From assembly GCF_006345825.1 (NCBI RefSeq), contig NZ_VCIX01000074.1:1-64000 (forward strand): a stretch of DNA of 64,000 bases, written 5' to 3'. The stretch's first letter is position 1; each line of letters begins with the position of its first letter. A model generated the notes under the pieces. The model saw only the letters and a program-made list of their open reading frames with translations, was not told the origin of the DNA and did not search any database. The stretch comes from Paenibacillus paridis. Lineage in GTDB: Bacteria; Bacillota; Bacilli; Paenibacillales; Paenibacillaceae. Positions 45,948-54,147 of this stretch are shown piece after piece. The position numbers and the translations under genes were made by a program.

Positions 45948-46889
45948 ATGCAAAAGGTTAAAATTTTTTCCGGCACCTCGAACCAGAGGCTTGCCGAGGA
46001 GCTATGCAAGGAGCTTGGTCTTCCCCTAGGGAATGTCGCTATTTCACGACAACAAAGCGGCGAAATTCATGTTTCCTATGGTGAGCCCATTCGTACCTGT
46101 GATGTCTTTATCGTACAATCGCTTTCCCATCCGGTTAACGAGCACCTAATCGAAACGCTCGTCATGATTGATGCTGCCAAGCGGGCATCTGCCAAAACCA
46201 TCAACATTGTAATGCCCTACTATGGTTATGCCCGCCAAGAAAGAAAATCAGCTCCGCGGGAGCCCATCTCGGCAAAGCTGGTTGCTGATGTGCTTACGAC
46301 AGTTGGTGCCAACCGTATCATTACCGTTGATTTGCATGCCGATCCGATTCAGGGCTTCTTCGATATTCCCGTCGATCATTTGACTGCGCTTGATTTGATT
46401 ATCGAGTACTTAAGAGGCAAAAAAATTAAAAATCCTGTTGTTGTCTCCCCTGACGCAGGTCGAGCAACAACAGCAGAAAAGCTTGCTGGCTTGCTGGACT
46501 GTCCATTTGCGATCATGATCAAAAACCGGCCGGCGCATAACCAATCCGAGATTACGCATATTATCGGAGACGTGGAAGATATGACTCCGATTATTATTGA
46601 GGACTTGATTGATACAGGAAGCACGATCGTTAACGTAGTCGAAGCGCTTAAGAAAAAAGGCGCACATGACTCTTACATATGCGCAACGCATGGACTGTTC
46701 TCCGCCAATGCGCTGGAGAAGCTCGATCACCCGAATATTCGGGAGGTTGTCATTACCGATACGATTGATATCGGCGAACAGCGTTCCGATAAATTCATTG
46801 TTCTGCCGATGTCCCCGCTTCTAGCTACAGCAATCAAAATCATCACCGAAGGCGGCTCCATTGCCACCTTATTCAAAGCAGGCACCTAA
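45948..46889 (+). CDS. prs: Ribose-phosphate pyrophosphokinase paralogue
   Basis: 313 residues, full length. The enzyme makes PRPP from ribose 5-phosphate and ATP for purine, pyrimidine, His and Trp synthesis. YYGYARQERK (ATP/Mg loop), DLHADPIQGFFDIP and VVSPDAGRATTAEKLA are all recognisable. The PRPP-binding loop reads IIEDLIDTGST where standard Prs has a DD pair and TGGT, and DLHA is followed by DP instead of GQ. The gene stands alone, not in the glmU/gcaD-prs context. It is therefore probably a second Prs with altered kinetics or regulation. TTAAGGAGG precedes the ATG. Confidence 0.88.
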   Translation: MQKVKIFSGTSNQRLAEELCKELGLPLGNVAISRQQSGEIHVSYGEPIRTCDVFIVQSLSHPVNEHLIETLVMIDAAKRASAKTINIVMPYYGYARQERKSAPREPISAKLVADVLTTVGANRIITVDLHADPIQGFFDIPVDHLTALDLIIEYLRGKKIKNPVVVSPDAGRATTAEKLAGLLDCPFAIMIKNRPAHNQSEITHIIGDVEDMTPIIIEDLIDTGSTIVNVVEALKKKGAHDSYICATHGLFSANALEKLDHPNIREVVITDTIDIGEQRSDKFIVLPMSPLLATAIKIITEGGSIATLFKAGT

Positions 46890-46931
46890 GTACCACGAAA
46901 CCTGCTTCTCTATTTACCATAGATGACCTTT

Positions 46932-46960
46932 CCCCCTTCGCACTTTGCGAGGGGGATTTT
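46932..46960 (+). terminator. Intrinsic terminator of the prs paralogue
   Basis: CCCCCTTCGCA, a short loop and TGCGAGGGGG, followed by ATTTTG. Confidence 0.8.
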
Positions 46961-46970
46961 GTTGTTCCTA

Positions 46971-47000
46971 CGTATACTCATGGTAAAGCGTGGCAAAATA
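46971..47000 (+). promoter_or_regulatory. Sigma-G-like promoter of the germination operon
   Basis: CGTATA (46971-46976), spacer 17, CAAAATA (46994-47000), 45 bases before the first gene. It matches five of seven -10 positions of the sigma-G consensus. GerA-type operons are forespore expressed in Bacillus. Confidence 0.5.
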
Positions 47001-47044
47001 AAATAGCTCATCATGACTTCTGAAGGGAAAGGAGGACCTACGCC

Positions 47045-48553
47045 ATGACAAATGAACAGAACGGAAAGGAAAAGCCTGAACCGGGGGAAGTTATCCGTTT
47101 AAGCCTAGACGAAAATCTTACTATCCTTAGAAAGTTATTTTCAGATACTCCGGATTTATTTATTCGAACCTTTACCATTAAACAGACCCAAGAGCAAGCA
47201 GCACTCCTCTTTATCGATGGGCTGAGCGACCAGCAAGCCATTAATAACGATGTCCTCCGTCCCCTTCAGGTTCCTACTGAAGCCGGTAAGCCCGGTGATG
47301 AGCTCATGATGAACGTAGGCCATATTGTAGAAGAGTCCTGCTGGTCTCAGATTGAAATATCGATTCTTCACGGGAGCAGCGTTCTGCTCGTCGATGGCAG
47401 AGACAAAGCCTATGCGCTAGGAACAGGCGGATGGCCGCAACGCGCGATTGAGGACCCGCAAATGGAGGCGTCACTAAAGGGCGCCCATCAAGGATTTGTT
47501 GAAACAAGCGGGCAAAATATTGCCATGATGCGTCGTTACATCCCTAACCGGGAGTTGAAGATGCGCCGTCTGATTGTCGGCCGTCGCGGGCAAACCAATG
47601 TCACACTCGTATATTTGGAAGATGTGATGAATCCAAAGCTTCTGCAATCCTTGGAGGAGAGAATTCAGAAAGTCGACGTTGACGTCATCTTAAATACGGG
47701 AGAGCTGTCGGAGCTAATCGAGGATAATCCCTACTCGCTTTTTCCTCAGTTCGTTTTAACAGAGCGGCCGGATTCTGCAGCATCGCAAATTTTGCAAGGC
47801 AGATGCGTCGTTATTGTTGACCGCTCCCCTAGCGCACTCGTAGCGCCTGTCAGCTTTTATTCTTATTTTCAAAGCATCGACGACTATAGCACAAGGTGGT
47901 CTATCGCTACCTTTCTACGGCTGCTGCGGTTATTTGCCTTTATTACTGCCGCATTTCTGCCTGCGTTCTTTATTGCCGTCACCTCTTTTCACATTGAAAT
48001 CATACCTTTGAAACTTCTGATTACACTAGGGGATTCAAGAGGTCAAGTGCCGTTCCCTCCATTCGTAGAGGCGATAATAATGGAGATCACATTGGAGATG
48101 CTCCGCGAAGCTGGCGTACGGCTTCCGGCTCCCGTTGGGCAAACGGTTGGAATCGTAGGCGGTATCGTACTTGGACAAGCGGTCGTTCAAGCGGGGCTAA
48201 TTAGCAACGTTATGGTCATCGTCGTCGCCTTCACCGCCATATCCTCGTTTATTTTGCCTAACTACGATATGGTCGCTGCGGTACGGTTGATTCGCTTTAT
48301 TCTCATGGTACTGGCTTCCCTATTCGGATTCGTCGGAATCATCGTCGGTTTAATGACCATGATCGCTCACCTGTTAACGCTCAAATCGTTAGGCATGCCT
48401 TATGGCAGTCCGCTGGCGCCGGTCCGTTTCGCCGATTGGAAGGACACAATTATACGCGCTCCGCTTTGGTTGTTAAACAAAAGACCTACGGGCACGTTGG
48501 CTAAACAAGATACAACCCAAGCAAATGAAAAGCCGAAGGAGGGCAAACCTTGA
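47045..48553 (+). CDS. Spore germinant receptor subunit A (GerA/GerKA family)
   Basis: 502 residues. A subunits sit in the spore inner membrane and help sense amino acids or sugars to trigger germination. The N-terminal ~230 residues are soluble (LFIDGLSDQQAINNDVLRPL, then LILNTGELSELIEDNPYSLFPQ-like region), followed by 4-6 membrane segments with the conserved PFPPFVEAIIMEITLEMLREAGVRLP and VGIVGGIVLGQAVVQAG blocks. The C-terminus is hydrophilic and Lys-rich. AAGGAGGA precedes the ATG. The stop overlaps the next start. Confidence 0.94.
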   Translation: MTNEQNGKEKPEPGEVIRLSLDENLTILRKLFSDTPDLFIRTFTIKQTQEQAALLFIDGLSDQQAINNDVLRPLQVPTEAGKPGDELMMNVGHIVEESCWSQIEISILHGSSVLLVDGRDKAYALGTGGWPQRAIEDPQMEASLKGAHQGFVETSGQNIAMMRRYIPNRELKMRRLIVGRRGQTNVTLVYLEDVMNPKLLQSLEERIQKVDVDVILNTGELSELIEDNPYSLFPQFVLTERPDSAASQILQGRCVVIVDRSPSALVAPVSFYSYFQSIDDYSTRWSIATFLRLLRLFAFITAAFLPAFFIAVTSFHIEIIPLKLLITLGDSRGQVPFPPFVEAIIMEITLEMLREAGVRLPAPVGQTVGIVGGIVLGQAVVQAGLISNVMVIVVAFTAISSFILPNYDMVAAVRLIRFILMVLASLFGFVGIIVGLMTMIAHLLTLKSLGMPYGSPLAPVRFADWKDTIIRAPLWLLNKRPTGTLAKQDTTQANEKPKEGKP

Positions 48554-49650
48554 TCAATACCGAAAAAAATAGTATTACGTCCATGCAGTTTATTTTTATT
48601 ATTTCCGGTATTCAGATCAGCGTAGCGGTTCTCTCTTTGCCAAGAAAGCTAGCGGAAGCAGCCGGTACTGACGGCTTGCTTGCCCTTCCACTCGGGTATT
48701 TACTTAATCTTCTATGCGGCTATATCATTATTATGGTCATGAGGAAAAGCTCGGAGAAAACGCTATTCGATACGGTTTCCAAAACAATGGGAACATGGGT
48801 CGGAAAAGGTTTTGCCCTGCTGATGGCTTTCTATTTCCTGCATTTGATGTATGACGGACTGGTTCGGGCTATCCTCATTGTTAAGACTTGGCTTATGCCG
48901 AACACACAAGGCTATGTCTTGTTGATTCTTCTGTTATTTCCTGCCTACAAGATCGCTTTAGGCGGCCCTCGTATACTAGGAAGATATGCCGAACTGGTAG
49001 CCGTTATCTCGTGCTGGCTGCCCTTCGTTTATTTATTCACCTTAAAATATGCTCACTGGCTAAACCTGCTGCCGCTCTTCAAGGACGGCTTCCTGCCTGT
49101 ACTAACTGCTGTGAAAGCAACGATCTACCCCAGCCTTGGCATCATTGCGGTATTTATTTTTTACCCCTATTTGCAAAAAAAAGAAAAGGCTGTTAGCTCT
49201 CTAATTATATCGAATTCGATCACCATGTTTGTGTATATTTTCATTACAACGATATGCTTCGTTTATTATAGCCCGCATGAAAGCACGGTTTATAATGATC
49301 CGATCATCAGTATATTGAAAACGATTGAGTTTCGGTTTATCGAGCGAATCGAGATCCCGTTTATTTCCTTTTATCTTTTCGTATTTTCGTTAGTGTGGAT
49401 TCCTTGCATGTATATTGCCTCCTTCTGCATGAGTTTGGTCTTTGGATTAAGCGACCACCGTTTACCGCTTCGCGTATTGGTCATTGTGCTTGCCATTGGT
49501 ACTTTCTTCTACCTGCCGACCTATAATCAAAGCGATAAAATCGAATTATGGCTTGCCCGCTTCGGTTTTGGCATGGAGTATATTTTGCCGGGCCTGCTGC
49601 TCATTTATTTAACCCTATATAAACGACTTCACCGGAGGGCCGAATCATGA
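48550..49650 (+). CDS. Spore germinant receptor subunit B (GerB/GerKB family permease)
   Basis: 366 residues with about ten membrane segments, a member of the APC-superfamily-like endospore germination permeases that bind the germinant. The start is TTG at 48550, overlapping the preceding TGA, with AAGGAGGG upstream. Conserved family features include the opening MQFIFIISGIQISVAVLSLPRKLAE and GTDGLLALPLGYLLN. It overlaps subunit C by four bases (ATGA). The three-gene order A-B-C is the classic GerA layout. Confidence 0.93.
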   Translation: MINTEKNSITSMQFIFIISGIQISVAVLSLPRKLAEAAGTDGLLALPLGYLLNLLCGYIIIMVMRKSSEKTLFDTVSKTMGTWVGKGFALLMAFYFLHLMYDGLVRAILIVKTWLMPNTQGYVLLILLLFPAYKIALGGPRILGRYAELVAVISCWLPFVYLFTLKYAHWLNLLPLFKDGFLPVLTAVKATIYPSLGIIAVFIFYPYLQKKEKAVSSLIISNSITMFVYIFITTICFVYYSPHESTVYNDPIISILKTIEFRFIERIEIPFISFYLFVFSLVWIPCMYIASFCMSLVFGLSDHRLPLRVLVIVLAIGTFFYLPTYNQSDKIELWLARFGFGMEYILPGLLLIYLTLYKRLHRRAES

Positions 49651-50771
49651 GACGGACGAAAACTTGCGTATGCGCTATCCTTGCCGCTGTTTGCCTCTTC
49701 GCTACCGCGTGCAGTGATCAATTATATTTAGAAAATGCGGCAACACCTCTCGCTCTTGGCATGGATTTGGACAAAAACGACAAGTTTCATTTTTACGGCA
49801 CCGTCCCGGTTTTCAGCAAAAACATAAGAAAAAAAAGCCAGGAGATCGCCGGAACGGCCGAGTCTCTCCGTCAGTCAAGATCCTTTCAGGATGCTCAAAC
49901 CGCTGGTACAATACAAGGTCGCAATTACCAGGTAATTTTGCTAGGCAGGCGTTTATTGCAGCATGACGATTGGTTCGCTATGCTCGACGTACTGTTTCGC
50001 GATGCAAGAAATACGATCACCGACCGGATGATTGCCGTAGATGGATCTGTGACGGATGTCATTTATTTAAACCCACCGGATCAGCCTCTTTTGCCGATTT
50101 TGCTGAGAGGGATGGTGGATACCAAAACGAAAAGATCTGAAACCTACTCCACTACTGCTCAAGAGCTGCACCGCCAATTTTTCGATAAAGGGGTCACTCC
50201 CTATATTGCCGAAATCAAAATCGTAAATAAACAAGTTCAATTAAAAGGCTCGGCTTTGCTGGATGCAAAGGGGAAATATGCGATGTCGTTAAATGCGCAA
50301 GAAACGATACTGCTCAATCTTTTGCAAAAGCAGGCTGATCCCGGCTACAGCCTGTCTTTTCACATTCCTGATAAACCGATTAAACCTCCTTTCGAAACCG
50401 ACATGTTCAGCTTTACGGGAGGGAAACCAAAAACAAAAATCAAGACCGGTTATGAAAATGGGAAATTCAAATTTGACATCCATATCAAAACCAAAATCGG
50501 CCTCTCCGAGCATCTCTTTCCCTTTAATGTAGCACAAGATGCGAAGTCATTGGAGAAGCAGGCTTCTGCACTTATGGAGAAACAAATCGAGGAGCTAATT
50601 CAAAAAATGCAGAGGCATAAGGTAGATCCTATAGGCCTTGGCGTATATGCAAGAGCCAAGAAATATAAACAGTACATTAAGGTCGAAGAGGATTGGCCGG
50701 AGGCTTTCTCGCATGCTGAGGTAAATGTTAAAGTGAAGCTATCCATATCGGCTATGGGACCTGTGAAGTAA
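49647..50771 (+). CDS. Spore germinant receptor subunit C (GerC/GerKC lipoprotein)
   Basis: 374 residues. A lipoprotein signal with lipobox LFATAC anchors the protein to the outer face of the spore inner membrane. The GerAC three-domain fold is represented by QLYLENAATPLALGMDLDKND at the N-terminus, GRNYQVILLGRRLLQ, and the C-terminal DPIGLGVYARAKKYKQY. It completes the receptor complex with subunits A and B. Confidence 0.94.
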   Translation: MRRTKTCVCAILAAVCLFATACSDQLYLENAATPLALGMDLDKNDKFHFYGTVPVFSKNIRKKSQEIAGTAESLRQSRSFQDAQTAGTIQGRNYQVILLGRRLLQHDDWFAMLDVLFRDARNTITDRMIAVDGSVTDVIYLNPPDQPLLPILLRGMVDTKTKRSETYSTTAQELHRQFFDKGVTPYIAEIKIVNKQVQLKGSALLDAKGKYAMSLNAQETILLNLLQKQADPGYSLSFHIPDKPIKPPFETDMFSFTGGKPKTKIKTGYENGKFKFDIHIKTKIGLSEHLFPFNVAQDAKSLEKQASALMEKQIEELIQKMQRHKVDPIGLGVYARAKKYKQYIKVEEDWPEAFSHAEVNVKVKLSISAMGPVK

Positions 50772-50786
50772 TCCGAAATTAAACAC

Positions 50787-50820
50787 AAAAAAGGCTACCG
50801 CCTTTATTAGACGGTAGCCT
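50787..50820 (-). terminator. Terminator between the convergent germination operon and DUF3891 gene
   Basis: AGGCTACCG and CGGTAGCCT pair around an 11-base loop. The T run (TTTTTTGTG) is on the minus side, so it mainly serves the DUF3891 gene. Confidence 0.75.
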
Positions 50821-50836
50821 CTGTGCCTCGATGCCC

Positions 50837-51601
50837 TTACTCGACCTGTTTCGGTTGAAAACGCAGCTTATGCTCCCGAGTCTCTTCATCCTGGTAAGCT
50901 GCAGCGATGCCAGATTTGGAGATCGCAGCCTTGCTTACCTCCTTATACAAAAGAGTGGTATCCACTACTTTCGTGAACGGAAACGGATCCAGTTCAATGA
51001 TATGCGGCCCCTTCCAATCGGCGAGCAAGGAGGTTTGCCCTGAACGATCGAACCAGTAAGGGAATCCTTTGGCAAACCACTCGTAATTTTGACGAGGTGT
51101 GCCCGGCTGCTCCATGCAAACAAATAAAGACAGCTCATCACATAGCAGCAGCGCCTTGGCATGTAGCTGAAGCAGCTTCACATCCAGCCCTAGCTGCTCA
51201 ATAATTGAGCTCTGACGCGAGAATTCCCGTTCCACAAACGGAATCGTATCCTCGTTTCTGAATCTCTCGGCAAGCGTCGTATAGAGAATACTGCCAAGCA
51301 AGGCAGCATATTCACTTGTTTCCTGCACACGGTCCAACCCTTTGGAGTAAAAGGTAAACCTGATGTTTCCCGGGAAATCACGGAAAGAAAATGGGGCATT
51401 TGCTGCATCATTCCAAAGCGGAATCCGGTCGAGATCTATCCAACTGCTGTCGTGCTCATACGCGGCATAATCAAGCTTAGCTTTGAGCTCAGCGCTATGA
51501 AACAGCTCTCCTTGCCAAGCACTAACAAGATCGCCGGATATGCGCGCGTGATCATGCTGTGCAATGAGGATGAAAACATCTTCCTTCTCGTATACGATCA
51601 T
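50837..51601 (-). CDS. DUF3891 family protein
   Basis: 254 residues. Full-length match in style to the DUF3891 family of Bacillales: VFILIAQHDHARISGDLVSAW near the start, YAAYEHDSSWIDLDRIP, then RFRNEDTIPFVEREFSRQ. The HDHA and EHD motifs resemble a metal-binding HD-type or haem/iron helical site, but no activity has been established for the family to my knowledge. No signal peptide. GAGAAGGAGGA precedes the ATG. A chorismate mutase gene ends 37 bases upstream, so the two may be cotranscribed. Confidence 0.8.
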   Translation of the reverse strand: MIVYEKEDVFILIAQHDHARISGDLVSAWQGELFHSAELKAKLDYAAYEHDSSWIDLDRIPLWNDAANAPFSFRDFPGNIRFTFYSKGLDRVQETSEYAALLGSILYTTLAERFRNEDTIPFVEREFSRQSSIIEQLGLDVKLLQLHAKALLLCDELSLFVCMEQPGTPRQNYEWFAKGFPYWFDRSGQTSLLADWKGPHIIELDPFPFTKVVDTTLLYKEVSKAAISKSGIAAAYQDEETREHKLRFQPKQVE

Positions 51602-51638
51602 CGTTGTCCTCCTTCTCAGCGTGACACAAAATATGGGA

Positions 51639-51956
51639 TCAGGCTTCTATTTTTTCCAGTTGATTATTTTGCGAATAGGCTTGTTCAATATCCTTATGCC
51701 GTGAAATGACGACATCCATCAAACATCTATATATGGTAGCCGCATATTCCGGGTCCAGCTCTTTACTGGCTGCCAACCGCGTAATCTTTTCAAATTGCTT
51801 CGATTCTCGGCTTGAGTCCTGTGCTGCAAGCTGATTCATTGCTTTATAGATACCCACTTCTTCCGTTAATTGAAACCGTTTTGCAAGCAAAGAAATGATC
51901 TCCTCGTCTAATTGATCAATCCCTTGCCTTAATCCATCTAGTTTGGAAGCTTCCAT
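51639..51956 (-). CDS. Stand-alone AroQ-class chorismate mutase
   Basis: 105 residues, three predicted helices. It rearranges chorismate to prephenate in phenylalanine and tyrosine synthesis. The N-terminal helix LDGLRQGIDQLDEEIISLLAKRFQL contains the active-site Arg and the conserved ID..D..I..LL..R pattern, followed by the Lys in GIYKAMN and the Arg/Glu region in the second helix (SSRESKQFEKI). It has no fused DAHP synthase or dehydratase. GAGGGAGAGG precedes the ATG. A monofunctional enzyme is the simplest reading. A role in another chorismate pathway is possible. Confidence 0.85.
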   Translation of the reverse strand: MEASKLDGLRQGIDQLDEEIISLLAKRFQLTEEVGIYKAMNQLAAQDSSRESKQFEKITRLAASKELDPEYAATIYRCLMDVVISRHKDIEQAYSQNNQLEKIEA

Positions 51957-52033
51957 TACGCCTCTCCCTCATCTGTCAGTTTTCCTATTATTGTACCATT
52001 TCATCATCCCTAGTAGGTATGGTGAAATCGATT

Positions 52034-52498
52034 TTATTTGAATATTTTATTCATTTGAACGTAATACTCCGCTTCATTAAACGTCATCTGCGGCACTTTC
52101 TCCAGCCTTTCCACTTCAGAGCCAATTGCCTGATAGCCACCCAACAGATTCTGCCTCATACTCTGATCACAGCCAATTCTCCGCCAAATGATGAGATCTC
52201 CTTGTTTAGCAACCTCAGCTATGATTAATGTGCACCATAAATCGCAATCATCCGGACACATTAGGATCGGAATGGTTTCTATCCCTTTGGAGGATTGATA
52301 TCTGCTTAGAAGGAATGACCTCTGTTCTAGATCATGGACCCAATTTAATAGAGTAGGAATGAGGCCAAGAACCTGTTTGTCAGGATAAACGCGATGGAGC
52401 AATACATCTAATGGAACATCGTCAATAACGATACCTAAATGCTCATCCGTGCAATACTCGCTTCTTAAAATTTTAACTTCAATACGATTCTCCGCCAA
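52034..52498 (-). CDS. Hypothetical protein of unknown family
   Basis: 154 residues, probably cytoplasmic, no membrane segment. It begins IEVKILRSEYCTDEHLGIVIDDVPLD and has a PDDCDLWCTLIIAEV segment (two Cys and a Trp) in the middle, ending LEKVPQMTFNEAEYYVQMNKIFK. The sequence has the mixed alpha/beta, acidic character of small immunity-like proteins, but no toxin gene is adjacent and I do not recognise the family. The start appears to be TTG at 52498 with GGGGA six bases upstream. There is no ATG near the N-terminus. The 270 bases upstream to 52770 contain only the terminator region of the next gene. Confidence 0.6.
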   Translation of the reverse strand: MAENRIEVKILRSEYCTDEHLGIVIDDVPLDVLLHRVYPDKQVLGLIPTLLNWVHDLEQRSFLLSRYQSSKGIETIPILMCPDDCDLWCTLIIAEVAKQGDLIIWRRIGCDQSMRQNLLGGYQAIGSEVERLEKVPQMTFNEAEYYVQMNKIFK

Positions 52499-52680
52499 TT
52501 TCGGTTCCCCAATCAGGAATAATTTTGTATAACCAGCGCATCATTTCGTCATAAAGTCTTGAAGCGACACTTTGATTTGGTCTGTCGTTTCAAATTATTG
52601 CGTTAATCCCCTCTTATGTCAAACATAACCAACTAACGAAACAAATCCTTTAGCCTAAAATAACTTATTTCAAAAAATAA

Positions 52681-52709
52681 AAAAGGCCAACCAGGCATGC
52701 TGGCTAACC
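52681..52709 (-). terminator. Terminator of the LLM flavoenzyme gene
   Basis: On the minus strand GGTTAGCCAG and CTGGTTGGCC pair at all ten positions counting G-U, followed by TTTTTT. Confidence 0.75.
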
Positions 52710-52770
52710 TAATCATACGTATAGCAACCCCGTTCATGGATGACCGGGACCATTTTTTTCTTAGCGCACA

Positions 52771-53931
52771 TTATTTATGCTGATGAGCTGGTTTCATCGT
52801 TGCATTCCTGATCTCTCTCCGCACGACAGGTGCAACCTTTGTGGCTAGCAGCTCGATCGAAGTCGCAACCTTCGAGAAGGGAATTCCGCCTATATCGAAT
52901 TGTGCCATAAACCGGTGATGTCCAAAAATCTCATGCTGCGCCAAAATCTTCTCGATAATTTGCTCGGGACTTCCTACCGCAAGCGCATTGATTGGGCTGG
53001 CCAGTTGCTCGAAGCGCTCTCTGGTCAGTTGCTCGCCTCTGGCGTTTCCGCCCATGAAGTTTTCTAAATAATAGGCATAATAGGGATAATATTCATCCTT
53101 GGCCTGCTGTGTTGTGGACGCAATATAGCCATGGCTTGTAATCGCCACTTTCAACGACTTCTGATTATGACCTGCCTGCATGCCGGCTGACCTATATACG
53201 TCAACCAACGGCTTGAAATACGAAGGATCACCGCCAAGAATCGCAAGCGCCATACCCGTGCCTAGCGTACCCGCAAGCTCTGCGCTCTGAGGCGTACCGC
53301 CAACGCCAACCCATACAGGCAATCGCGGCTGCAGTGGACGAGGAGAGATCTCGGCATCTAGAAGCGCCGAGCGGTAGCTACCGCTCCAAGTCGTTTTATC
53401 CGCTTCGCCTAGCTCAAGCAGCAGCTTGATTTTTTCATTAAACAGCTGCTTATACTCACTAAGCTCATAGCCGAACAAAGGAAATGATTCCACATATGCT
53501 CCTCGTCCGGCAATAATCTCCGCCCGGCCATCGGATAGCAAGTCCAAGGTTGCAAAATCCTCAAATACCCTAACTGGATCGGAAGTTCCCAGCACTGTAG
53601 TCGCGCTAGTCAACCGAATGCGCTTGGTCGCTTGGGCAATCGCTGCCAATACGACAGGCGGAGAAGTTAGGACGAAGTCCAAACGATGATGCTCCCCAAC
53701 GCCAAATAGATCAATACCCGCTTCGTCCGCCAGCTTCGCTGCCGCTACGATTTCTTTCATGCGGTCGCGTGCGCTAATGGCTTGACCGGTAACCGGATTC
53801 ATGCTGAGATCTCCGAGCGTATAAATGCCAAATTCAAACGGCTCAACACACTCACCAGGCTGTGCAGTTTCTTTCTGTAATTCCTCTTTGATGATAAACA
53901 CCGCTTTCATTGCTTTTATATGCAAAGACAT
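52771..53931 (-). CDS. LLM-class flavin-dependent oxidoreductase
   Basis: 386 residues from the ATG at 53931. An ATG at 53910 is possible, and neither has a clear ribosome binding site. Luciferase-like monooxygenases are TIM-barrel proteins using FMNH2 or F420. Family segments are EAGIDLFGVGEHHRLDFVLTSPPVVLAA, RIRLTSATTVLGTSDPVRVFEDFATLD, GRAEIIAGRGAYVESFPLFGY and the C-terminal LAVGSPEQIIEKI. The N-terminal ~30 residues before FEFGIYTLGD are unusual. The substrate is unknown. A TACT-N7-AGTA box directly downstream of the -10 suggests induction by electrophiles or quinones, as for azoR. Confidence 0.88.
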   Translation of the reverse strand: MSLHIKAMKAVFIIKEELQKETAQPGECVEPFEFGIYTLGDLSMNPVTGQAISARDRMKEIVAAAKLADEAGIDLFGVGEHHRLDFVLTSPPVVLAAIAQATKRIRLTSATTVLGTSDPVRVFEDFATLDLLSDGRAEIIAGRGAYVESFPLFGYELSEYKQLFNEKIKLLLELGEADKTTWSGSYRSALLDAEISPRPLQPRLPVWVGVGGTPQSAELAGTLGTGMALAILGGDPSYFKPLVDVYRSAGMQAGHNQKSLKVAITSHGYIASTTQQAKDEYYPYYAYYLENFMGGNARGEQLTRERFEQLASPINALAVGSPEQIIEKILAQHEIFGHHRFMAQFDIGGIPFSKVATSIELLATKVAPVVRREIRNATMKPAHQHK

Positions 53932-53942
53932 CAAGTGTCTTT
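53924..53942 (-). promoter_or_regulatory. Hairpin enclosing the LLM gene start codon
   Basis: AAAGACA, loop CTTGA, TGTCTTT on the minus strand. The ATG at 53931 spans loop and stem, which could limit initiation. Confidence 0.4.
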
Positions 53943-53957
53943 ATTCAATTACTTAGT

Positions 53958-54001
53958 TACTTTACGTAAGTAATATTACATAAGTTATTAAGTTACGTCA
54001 A
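53958..54001 (-). promoter_or_regulatory. Promoter with TACT-N7-AGTA operator upstream of the LLM gene
   Basis: TTGACG (53996-54001), spacer 17, TAATAT (53973-53978) on the minus strand. The operator TACT TTACGTA AGTA (53958-53972) abuts the -10 and would cover the transcription start. Confidence 0.7.
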
Positions 54002-54046
54002 GTTAACGAGTATTCGATTTCCTTATTTCCCGGCACCTTAGCCTAT

Positions 54047-54082
54047 ACAAATAAGACTGACACAAGTTTCCTTGTATCAGCC
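54047..54082 (-). terminator. Terminator of the second sugar importer operon
   Basis: On the minus strand GGCTGATACAAG, tetraloop GAAA, CTTGTGTCAGTC, then TTATTTG. Confidence 0.75.
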
Positions 54083-54147
54083 TTTTCATTATAAACTAAA
54101 TTGTGATTGTTCATAATAGGCAAGCACCTCGATAGCCTGTCTTGCCG

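Noticed and set aside
52724..52760. Plus-strand terminator-like hairpin with a T run near the end of the LLM gene
   Set aside because: No plus-strand gene ends upstream of it, and the stem has a mismatch in the middle.
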